Source: Atribacterota bacterium
GTDB taxonomy: Bacteria > Atribacterota > Phoenicimicrobiia > Phoenicimicrobiales > Phoenicimicrobiaceae
Length of the DNA stretch: 28,549 bases
NCBI GenBank assembly: GCA_030666935.1
Contig: DAOUWX010000006.1
Coordinates: 1 to 28,549 of the forward strand
Direction of reading: 5' to 3'
A program made the position numbers and the translations under genes. This document shows positions 23,607 through 28,549 of this stretch, in pieces (positions within the stretch are counted from its first letter, which is position 1; each line of letters begins with the position of its first letter). A model generated the notes under the pieces. The model ran no database searches. It was not told the origin of the DNA and worked only from the letters and a program-made list of their open reading frames with translations.

Positions 23607-23629
23607 AGGGGCGTATTGCATACGCCCCT
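23607..23629. repeat. Perfect GC-rich inverted repeat
   Basis: AGGGGCGTAT (23607-23616) and ATACGCCCCT (23620-23629) form a 10-bp stem with a TGC loop in otherwise AT-rich DNA. No T-tract follows, so it is a poor terminator; the form suggests a dispersed intergenic palindrome, and it may also slow readthrough from the serine cluster. Confidence 0.65.
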
Positions 23630-23668
23630 CTACATTAAAAAGGGAAATATTTAATTTTAAAAACAAAT

Positions 23669-24562
23669 ATGAATATTAAAGAAGAAATAAAAGAACAATT
23701 AAATAAAAGAACTCTATTGCTCGATGGAGCGATGGGTACTATGCTTCAAGTATATGGTCTTGAGTCGGGAGAGTGCTCTGAAGGATGGAATATATTTCAT
23801 CCTCAAATAGTGCAAAAAATTCATCAAGAATATATAAAGGCTGGAGCGGATATAATACTGACAAATACTTTTGGTGCTAATAGAATCAAATTAAGAAGTT
23901 TTGGTAGAGAGGATGATATTCTAAAAATAAATGAAATAGCAGTAAGCATAGCTAAAGGTGCAATAGATAAAGAAGGAAGTTTGGAAAAAAGAATATTTAT
24001 TGCCGGTTCTGTAGGTCCTACGGGGAAAATCTTGGAACCATATGGAGATTTAAAAGTAAGTGAAGTTTACAGAAATTATAAAGAGCAGGCTGTGATTTTG
24101 GAAAAAGTAGGCGTAGATTTAATAATTTTAGAAACTTTTTATGATCTTGAAGAAATAAAAACTGCACTAAAGGCAGTGAAAGAAAATACTGATTTAATGG
24201 TGATTGCTTCGATGACCTTTGATAAAAATTTAAAGACTATATATGGAGTCGATCCGGAAAGAGCAGTTACGGTTCTTGAAAATGAAGGAGCAGACGGGGT
24301 AGGAGCTAATTGTGGGACCGGTCCTGAAGTTTTATATAAAGTCTTGAAAATAATGAAGAAGGTAAGTAAGACTTATTTAATAGTTGAGCCTAATGCGGGG
24401 ATGCCTGAGCTGATTAAAGATAAAGTAGTATATCCTGCATCTCTAAAAATAATGGCTGATTATACTGAAAAATTTGTTAAATTAGGATTAAATTTAATTG
24501 GTGGTTGTTGTGGTACCACACCCTTACATATTAAGGCAATGTCGGATAAAATTAAAAATTAA
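23669..24562 (+). CDS. Homocysteine S-methyltransferase family protein
   Basis: The 297 residues correspond to the homocysteine-binding barrel of MetH/BHMT/MmuM. TLLLDGAMGTMLQ opens the barrel, LTNTFGANRIKL and VGPTGKILEPYGDL are conserved, and the three zinc cysteines are intact: C215 (GANCGTGP) and C280-C281 (GGCCGTTP). The family transfers a methyl group to homocysteine to give methionine. No cobalamin or folate domains are attached, so it either uses a small methyl donor such as S-methylmethionine or works with separate corrinoid partners as in some anaerobes. No partner gene is nearby. The ribosome site is weak (AAAGGGAAA lies too far upstream). Confidence 0.9.
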   Translation: MNIKEEIKEQLNKRTLLLDGAMGTMLQVYGLESGECSEGWNIFHPQIVQKIHQEYIKAGADIILTNTFGANRIKLRSFGREDDILKINEIAVSIAKGAIDKEGSLEKRIFIAGSVGPTGKILEPYGDLKVSEVYRNYKEQAVILEKVGVDLIILETFYDLEEIKTALKAVKENTDLMVIASMTFDKNLKTIYGVDPERAVTVLENEGADGVGANCGTGPEVLYKVLKIMKKVSKTYLIVEPNAGMPELIKDKVVYPASLKIMADYTEKFVKLGLNLIGGCCGTTPLHIKAMSDKIKN

Positions 24563-24635
24563 TTGTAATAATTATTACTCCAACAATCAGATATGAAGTA
24601 AAGCAATAATTAATTAGAGAAGAAAAAATCATTAA

Positions 24636-24655
24636 ATACTAAGAATCGTTAGTAT
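24636..24655 (+). other. Small hairpin in the gap after the methyltransferase gene
   Basis: ATACTAA and TTAGTAT form a perfect 7-bp stem with a 6-nt loop, 74 bp after the stop codon. No T-tract follows. The rest of 24563-24711 shows nothing recognisable. Confidence 0.35.
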
Positions 24656-24711
24656 AAGTGTAAATATTAGCGATGTAGTTAAGAAAGAATAAGAAAATTG
24701 TTAGCTAAAAT

Positions 24712-24740
24712 TTGACAAAGTTTATAAATGATGATAAAAT
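24712..24740 (+). promoter_or_regulatory. Consensus promoter of the GAF-ANTAR gene
   Basis: TTGACA (24712-24717), a 17-bp spacer and TAAAAT (24735-24740) form a near-perfect sigma-70 promoter. Transcription should start around 24747, just before the riboswitch. Confidence 0.82.
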
Positions 24741-24761
24741 TTCGAAAAATTAAATATGTCT

Positions 24762-24875
24762 ACAGAAGTGTGTCTAGGGTTCCGTCTAATTAGTTATTAG
24801 AGTCTGGACCAAGCGTCACAAGGTATCTAATCGATACTACACTTTTAGGATAAAAGCCTGAGAGATAGGTTCTGT
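24762..24875 (+). ncRNA. ykkC-family riboswitch before the GAF-ANTAR gene
   Basis: The conserved ykkC 5' core CTAGGGTTCCGTCTAAT (24774-24790) is followed by GTCTGGACCAAGCG and the 3' element GGATAAAAGCCTGAGAGA. Stems agree: P1 ACAGAA/TTCTGT (24762-24767 with 24870-24875), TCTAAT/ATTAGA (24785-24801), GTATC/GATAC (24823-24837) and AGG/CCT around ATAAAAG. The 5' core block is identical over 17 nt to the leader at 27350-27366. ykkC RNAs include guanidine, ppGpp and PRPP sensors; the amino-acid-metabolism context and the ilvD-linked sibling favour the ppGpp type. The 3' part overlaps a terminator, so ligand binding should switch the gene on. Confidence 0.82.
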
Positions 24876-24909
24876 TAATATTTTCATTGCCTATTTTTCA
24901 GGCTTTTTT
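24852..24909 (+). terminator. Riboswitch-controlled terminator
   Basis: AAAAGCCTGA (24852-24861) pairs with TCAGGCTTTT (24898-24907), extended inside by ATAGG/CCTAT, and runs into a T-tract. Its 5' arm is made of the riboswitch's conserved 3' element, so aptamer and terminator exclude each other. Confidence 0.82.
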
Positions 24910-24988
24910 ATAAGTAAAAGTGTTTAATGCTTTAATTAAATAAAGAAATAAAGAAAAATATTCATCTTAATGGATAGTATGGAGAATT

Positions 24989-25693
24989 ATGAATAATTTG
25001 GATTATGAAGATTACTTAAAGACATTAAATAAAATAAGTAGGGCTATAGTTTCTGATCTTTATCTTGAGGATGTATTAAAGCTTATCGTAACTTTAACTG
25101 CCAATGTGATGAATGCAAAGGTTTGTAATGTATGGTTAGTAGATGAAAAAAAGCAAGAATTTAATATTAAAGCTACCCAATCAATGCATCAGGAATATCT
25201 GAATAAAAGAACCATAAAATTAAATGAAGGCATAGTAGGATTGGTAGCTAGAGAAAAAAAACCAAAGATAATTTTCGATGTATTAAAAGAGGAACAATAC
25301 AAAGAAAAAAAACTTGCCAGAAAAGAAGGTTTGGTTTCTATGGCAAGCATCCCTATGATGGTAAAAGATAAAGTTATTGGCGTACTAAATGTTTATACAA
25401 ATAGGACTTATAAATTTACCAAAGCCGAGATTTCTGTTTTAAGTACCATTGCCAATCAAGCAGCAGTGGCAATTGAAAAGACTGAACTTATTATTAAAAC
25501 TAAAATAATTCAGGAAGAGTTAGATACCAGAAAAAAAACAGAGAGAGCAAAAGGAATATTAATGGAAGAAAGAAACATAAATGAAAGTGAGGCTTTTTCT
25601 TTAATTAGAAAATCTAGTATGGATAAACGAATCTCTATGAAGGAGATTGCAGAAGCCATAATACTTTCTTATGAAATTCGGCAAATAAAATGA
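24989..25693 (+). CDS. GAF-ANTAR RNA-binding antiterminator
   Basis: The 234-residue protein has a GAF sensor domain (about 25-165: VLKLIVTLTANVMNAKVCNVWLVDEK, LNEGIVGLVAREKKPKII, ASIPMMVKDKVIGVLNVY, STIANQAAVAIEKTEL), a helical linker, and an ANTAR domain (about 176-231: TERAKGILMEERNINESEAFSLIRKSSMDKR...EIAEAIILSYEI). ANTAR domains bind RNA with two adjacent hexaloop hairpins and prevent termination; no kinase-type receiver is present, so the signal is likely a small ligand or redox state read by GAF. It lies behind a ykkC-family riboswitch and directly upstream of a matching two-hairpin target (25750-25792) before glutamate dehydrogenase. Product and target are therefore encoded side by side. 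The ribosome site is a modest ATGGAGAATT. Confidence 0.93.
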   Translation: MNNLDYEDYLKTLNKISRAIVSDLYLEDVLKLIVTLTANVMNAKVCNVWLVDEKKQEFNIKATQSMHQEYLNKRTIKLNEGIVGLVAREKKPKIIFDVLKEEQYKEKKLARKEGLVSMASIPMMVKDKVIGVLNVYTNRTYKFTKAEISVLSTIANQAAVAIEKTELIIKTKIIQEELDTRKKTERAKGILMEERNINESEAFSLIRKSSMDKRISMKEIAEAIILSYEIRQIK

Positions 25694-25749
25694 ATTAAAT
25701 AATATTATAATATTAACGGTTTAAATTTCTACAAGGGAGTAGAATAAAC

Positions 25750-25792
25750 GGCAAAGAAGCCTAATTATTTCAACAAGGCCAAAGAAGTCCTT
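25750..25792 (+). promoter_or_regulatory. ANTAR target RNA: two hairpins with AAAGAA hexaloops
   Basis: Hairpin 1 is GGC-AAAGAA-GCC (25750-25761). Hairpin 2 is AAGGCC-AAAGAA-GTCCTT (25775-25792), with one C/U mismatch in the stem. Both hexaloops are identical and have A at position 1 and G at position 4, the published ANTAR recognition pattern, and the pair is separated by 13 nt, within the usual range. Hairpin 2 uses the bases that form the 5' arm of the terminator at 25782-25832. Confidence 0.85.
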
Positions 25793-25832
25793 TTTTGACA
25801 ATGTTTGTCTTAAAGGGGCTTCTTATTTTTTT
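25782..25832 (+). terminator. Antiterminated intrinsic terminator before glutamate dehydrogenase
   Basis: AAGAAGTCCTTTT (25782-25794) pairs with AAAGGGGCTTCTT (25812-25824), allowing G-U pairs, then two mismatches and GACAA/TTGTC (25797-25809) around a TGT loop. Seven T's follow (25826-25832). The 5' arm is shared with the second ANTAR hairpin. Confidence 0.9.
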
Positions 25833-25885
25833 ATAAGTAGGTCTTTGAATTGAAATATATAAATAGAAAACAGGAGGTGGTACAT

Positions 25886-25939
25886 TTGATTCTATTCACA
25901 ATATTAATAAATAATAGATCTAAAAAATATTTATGGTAA
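25886..25939 (+). CDS. Possible 17-residue leader peptide
   Basis: AGGAGGTGG (25872-25880), the strongest ribosome site in the leader, precedes TTG at 25886, which opens a 17-codon frame (MILFTILINNRSKKYLW) ending 32 bp before the glutamate dehydrogenase start. The peptide is hydrophobic then basic. The non-ATG start makes this uncertain; the ribosome site may instead be a remnant or a decoy. Confidence 0.25.
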   Translation: MILFTILINNRSKKYLW

Positions 25940-25971
25940 TTTAAAAATTTAATAATTAAAGAGGGGAATTG

Positions 25972-27276
25972 ATGATGACAAATCAAGTAGATACTTTTGA
26001 AATGTTACAAATGCAGTTAGAAAAAGATACTAATAAAATAGATGTTTTTGAAGCAGCACAAATACAGTTAAAAAAAGCTGCCAATAAAATGAATTTGGAT
26101 CCTAACATTTTAGTTCAACTTAAGAAACCGGAAAGGGTATTGATGGTTTCTATCCCGGTGAAGATGGATAATGGAGCGGTGAAAGTATTTACCGGTTTTA
26201 GATCACAATATAATACTGCTCGAGGGCCAGCAAAAGGTGGAGTAAGATATCATCCTGATGTTAGTTTGGATGAAGTGAAAGCTCTCTCTGCCTGGATGAC
26301 CTGGAAGTGTGCTGTTGCGGGAATTCCCTATGGTGGAGCCAAGGGAGGAGTAATTTGTAATCCAAAAGAAATATCAGAGGGGGAATTAGAGAGGCTTTCC
26401 CGAAGATATATCTATGAAATTTCATCTATTATCGGTCCTAAAAAAGATATTCCTGCACCCGATGTTTATACTACCCCCAAGATTATGGGTTGGTATATAG
26501 ATACATATAATAAACTTACTGGAGAAGCAAGTTTTTCCACTATAACCGGGAAGCCTTTAGAACTATGGGGTTCAGAGGGCAGAAAAGAAGCTACTGCTCG
26601 CGGTTTATCTTATACGGTAGAACTCGCTACAAAAAAGCTAAATATTAATCCCTTAGAGGCTACAGTAGTAATTCAAGGGTATGGGAATGCCGGTTCAATC
26701 TCTGCTAAATTACTTCATGAACAAGGATATAAAATTATCGGGGTTAGTGATTCTAAAGGTGGAGCCTATAATCTTCGAGGGATTGATCCATTAGAAATAT
26801 TAGATTATAAAACTAAAACAAGTACGGTTAAAGGTTTTCCGAAAGCAGAATTCATTTCCAATAAAGATTTACTGGAAATGGAATGTGACGTTTTAGTACC
26901 GGCAGCTTTAGAAGGAGTAATAACTAAGAAAAACGCGAATAATATAAAAGCAAAAATAATAGCTGAAGCTGCAAATGGGCCTACCACTCCGGAGGCAGAT
27001 GAAATATTATACCAGAGAGGAGTTTTTATGATCCCCGATATTTTAGCTAATGCCGGTGGTGTCACTGTATCTTATTTTGAATGGATACAGGGACTTTATG
27101 GCTATTTCTGGAATGAGGAAAGGGTAAATAGAAGATTAAAGAAGCTAATGGTAAAGGCATTTAATGAAGTATTAAAGCTTGCTCAAAGGGAGAAAATAGA
27201 TAATCGAACTGCAGCATACATATATGCTATATCACAGGTAGCTGAAGCAATGAAAGTGCGAGGAATCTGGCCTTAA
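25972..27276 (+). CDS. gdhA: Glutamate dehydrogenase
   Basis: This 434-residue Glu/Leu/Phe/Val-type dehydrogenase interconverts glutamate and 2-oxoglutarate plus ammonia. Conserved parts include VKMDNGAVKVFTGFRSQYNTARGPAKGGVRYHP, AWMTWKCAVAGIPYGGAKGGV with the catalytic lysine, PAPDVYT, the nucleotide motif VIQGYGNAGS, and EAANGPTTPEAD / IPDILANAGGVTVSYFEWIQ. Cofactor preference is not decided here. The ATG at 25972 is 5 nt from GAGGGG; a TTG one codon upstream and an ATG one codon downstream are alternatives. The N-terminus carries a tandem 17-residue duplication. The gene is controlled, by layout, through the ANTAR target and terminator in its leader. Confidence 0.96.
   Translation: MMTNQVDTFEMLQMQLEKDTNKIDVFEAAQIQLKKAANKMNLDPNILVQLKKPERVLMVSIPVKMDNGAVKVFTGFRSQYNTARGPAKGGVRYHPDVSLDEVKALSAWMTWKCAVAGIPYGGAKGGVICNPKEISEGELERLSRRYIYEISSIIGPKKDIPAPDVYTTPKIMGWYIDTYNKLTGEASFSTITGKPLELWGSEGRKEATARGLSYTVELATKKLNINPLEATVVIQGYGNAGSISAKLLHEQGYKIIGVSDSKGGAYNLRGIDPLEILDYKTKTSTVKGFPKAEFISNKDLLEMECDVLVPAALEGVITKKNANNIKAKIIAEAANGPTTPEADEILYQRGVFMIPDILANAGGVTVSYFEWIQGLYGYFWNEERVNRRLKKLMVKAFNEVLKLAQREKIDNRTAAYIYAISQVAEAMKVRGIWP
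25990..26091 (+). repeat. In-frame 51-bp tandem duplication at the gdhA 5' end
   Basis: Two adjacent 51-bp units (25990-26040, 26041-26091) encode DTFEMLQMQLEKDTNKI and DVFEAAQIQLKKAANKM. The second is the normal glutamate dehydrogenase N-terminus; the first is a diverged copy of it. Confidence 0.8.
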
Positions 27277-27297
27277 ATTTTTAGGTTCATCTATTTT

Positions 27298-27326
27298 TTG
27301 ACATAAGACATGATTTAATATATTAT
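27298..27326 (+). promoter_or_regulatory. Consensus promoter of ilvD
   Basis: TTGACA (27298-27303), a 17-bp spacer and TATTAT (27321-27326) lie 21 bp after the gdhA stop. Transcription should start near 27333, immediately before the riboswitch. Confidence 0.85.
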
Positions 27327-27339
27327 ATTTTTAAATTAC

Positions 27340-27463
27340 GGGAGTATGCCTAGGGTTCCGTCTAATCAATTGTGATAAGAGTTTGGACCAAGTGACATAA
27401 AATGTTAATACAAATGTATTAACATTACACCGTGGGTATAAAAGATCCCAGCGGATAGCCCCC
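27340..27463 (+). ncRNA. ykkC-family riboswitch before ilvD, ppGpp type by context
   Basis: The core CTAGGGTTCCGTCTAAT (27350-27366) is identical to the leader at 24774-24790, followed by GTTTGGACCAAGTGACA and GGGTATAAAAGATCCC. Stems are present with different sequence from the sibling, which supports the fold: a long GTTAATAC/GTATTAAC hairpin (27404-27423) replaces GTATC/GATAC, and GGG/CCC replaces AGG/CCT. ykkC subtype 2a, which binds ppGpp, is known upstream of branched-chain amino-acid genes including ilv genes, which fits ilvD directly. Confidence 0.87.
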
Positions 27464-27508
27464 TTTTGTTTTAACTAATGAAATGGATTTATTTGTTGGG
27501 GTATTTTT
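27455..27508 (+). terminator. Candidate weak terminator of the ilvD leader
   Basis: ATA(G)CCCC (27455-27462) can pair with GGGGTAT (27498-27504) ahead of TATTTTTATA, with AACTAAT/ATTTGTT pairing inside. The 5' arm overlaps the 3' strand of the aptamer's P1 stem, so the two structures compete. The stem is broken and the T-tract short, so this call is tentative. Confidence 0.4.
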
Positions 27509-27543
27509 ATATAGAAATAAAAGTAAAAAGTAGGTGAAGAATT

Positions 27544-28549
27544 ATGCGTAGTGATGTAGTAAAAAAAGGGACAATTAGAGCTCCACATCGCTCTTTGCTT
27601 AAGGCATTAGGAGTAACAGATGAGGAGATGGTAAAACCTTTTATTGGAGTTGCTCAGGCAGCTAATGAGATTATTCCCGGCCATCTTCATTTAAAAGATA
27701 TAGCTCAGGCGGCAAAGGATGGAATAAGAATGGCGGGAGGAGTTCCTTTTGAATTTTCTACTATAGGAATATGTGATGGAATAGCTATGAATCATGAGGG
27801 AATGAAATATCCTTTACCCAGCAGAGAATTAATAGCAGACTCTATCGAAGTAATAGCCAAAGCCCACGCCTTTGATGCCTTAGTCCTTGTCCCAAATTGT
27901 GATAAAATAGTCCCCGGAATGATTATGGGTGCCCTGAGAGTTAATATACCCACTATTTTAATAAGTGGCGGACCTATGTTAGCTGGATTTTTCCAGGGGA
28001 AAAATATTGCCTTGAGCAATGTCTTTGAAGCAGTTGGAAAGTTTCAAACCAATTCTATAAGTGAGCAAGAATTAAAAGAAGTAGAAGATTATGCCTGTCC
28101 GGGAGTTGGTTCCTGTGCCGGTTTATATACTGCTAATTCTATGAATATTTGGGCGGAAGCTGTAGGTATAGCTCTCCCCGGTAATGGAACTATTCCTGCT
28201 GTTGATGCCCGGAGGATAAGATTAGCCAAAAATGCAGGAATAAAAATTATGGAGCTATTGAAAAAAGATGTTAAATTTTTAGATATTATTACTAAAAAGG
28301 CTATAGAGAATGCGATCGCTGTAGAGATGGCCTTGGGAGGTTCTTCTAATACTATGCTCCATTCTCTGGCTATAGCCTTTGAAGCAGGCGTTCCTTTTCA
28401 CATAGATGATTTTAACCGCATAAGAGAACAAGTACCTCAATTGTGCAGTCTTTCTCCGGCAGGAGAATACCATATTCAAGATTTAGATAGAGCAGGAGGT
28501 ATTTCAGCTCTAATTAAAGAGCTAAGTAAGAAGAAGATAATTAATTTAG
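27544..28549 (+). CDS. ilvD: Dihydroxy-acid dehydratase, 5' part (cut by window edge)
   Basis: The first 335 codons of a roughly 550-residue IlvD run off the right edge with no stop. IlvD dehydrates 2,3-dihydroxy acids in valine, leucine and isoleucine synthesis using an iron-sulfur cluster. Diagnostic segments are RSDVVKKGTIRAPHRSLLKALG, FSTIGICDGIAMNHEGMKYPLPSRELIADSIE, VPNCDKIVPGM (C119) and YACPGVGSCAGLYTANSMN (C185, C191). The ribosome site TAGGTGAAG precedes ATG 27544. It is under its own promoter and a ykkC-family leader, directly after glutamate dehydrogenase, which supplies the amino donor for the same pathway. Confidence 0.95.
   Translation, partial: MRSDVVKKGTIRAPHRSLLKALGVTDEEMVKPFIGVAQAANEIIPGHLHLKDIAQAAKDGIRMAGGVPFEFSTIGICDGIAMNHEGMKYPLPSRELIADSIEVIAKAHAFDALVLVPNCDKIVPGMIMGALRVNIPTILISGGPMLAGFFQGKNIALSNVFEAVGKFQTNSISEQELKEVEDYACPGVGSCAGLYTANSMNIWAEAVGIALPGNGTIPAVDARRIRLAKNAGIKIMELLKKDVKFLDIITKKAIENAIAVEMALGGSSNTMLHSLAIAFEAGVPFHIDDFNRIREQVPQLCSLSPAGEYHIQDLDRAGGISALIKELSKKKIINL

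Noticed and set aside
23607..23629. Intrinsic terminator of the serine cluster
   Set aside because: No T-tract follows the stem on either usable side.
23154..23666. 170-codon minus-strand open frame
   Set aside because: It lies opposite the DUF1015 gene and the intergenic repeats, and its translation matches no domain and has no ribosome-site context.

Overview
This is a low-GC bacterial window with 24 protein-coding genes I accept (two cut by the window edges), two degraded genes and an unusual density of RNA-level control signals. Secreted proteins have cleavable signal peptides without a lipobox, which suggests a diderm with a periplasm. The gene mix (short-form glycogen phosphorylase, Thermotoga-like serine cluster, PolX, family-4 uracil-DNA glycosylase, ANTAR regulator) fits a fermentative anaerobe such as Atribacterota or a deep-branching Firmicute/Thermotogota relative. 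That placement is inference, not demonstrated.

Layout. 1-1342 (minus): 5' part of a radical SAM gene behind a membrane-anchored winged-helix regulator. 1662-2307 (plus): a 36-residue acidic peptide and a nitroreductase. 2408-4109 (minus): a PPC/DUF296 protein and a Nif3-family protein. 4240-5469 (plus): a TrhP-like U32 protein. 5639-6226 (minus): family-4 UDG. 6230-6954: about 700 bp without genes, holding a possible structured RNA, a terminator and a degenerate repeat pair. 6955-8676: PolX. 8721-18549: a maltodextrin locus (LacI regulator with its own promoter and operator, secreted alpha-amylase, binding protein, two permeases, glycogen phosphorylase, 4-alpha-glucanotransferase). 18665-19627: remnants of hisF and hisIE with three separate lesions, followed by an intact TrpR/YerC-type regulator. 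20139-23532: serine-type cluster (class-V aminotransferase, phosphoglycerate dehydrogenase, DUF1015) behind a terminator-bearing leader. 23669-24562: homocysteine S-methyltransferase family protein. 24712-28549: regulatory RNA region (below).

How genes work together. The maltodextrin locus covers extracellular starch cleavage, uptake and intracellular phosphorolysis/disproportionation, but no transporter ATPase gene is present. The serine cluster supplies SerA and a PSAT-like aminotransferase but no recognisable SerB; DUF1015 occupies that slot.

The most striking part is 24712-27544. A consensus promoter drives a ykkC-family riboswitch whose 3' portion overlaps a terminator in front of a GAF-ANTAR gene. 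Immediately downstream lies a two-hairpin RNA with identical AAAGAA hexaloops (A1, G4), the known signature of ANTAR targets, whose second hairpin overlaps the 5' arm of a long intrinsic terminator before glutamate dehydrogenase. A second ykkC-family leader, sharing a 17-nt identical block, precedes ilvD. This reads as a two-layer RNA antitermination cascade over nitrogen and branched-chain amino-acid metabolism, probably ppGpp-linked. The parts are visible in the sequence; the ligand and wiring are inference.
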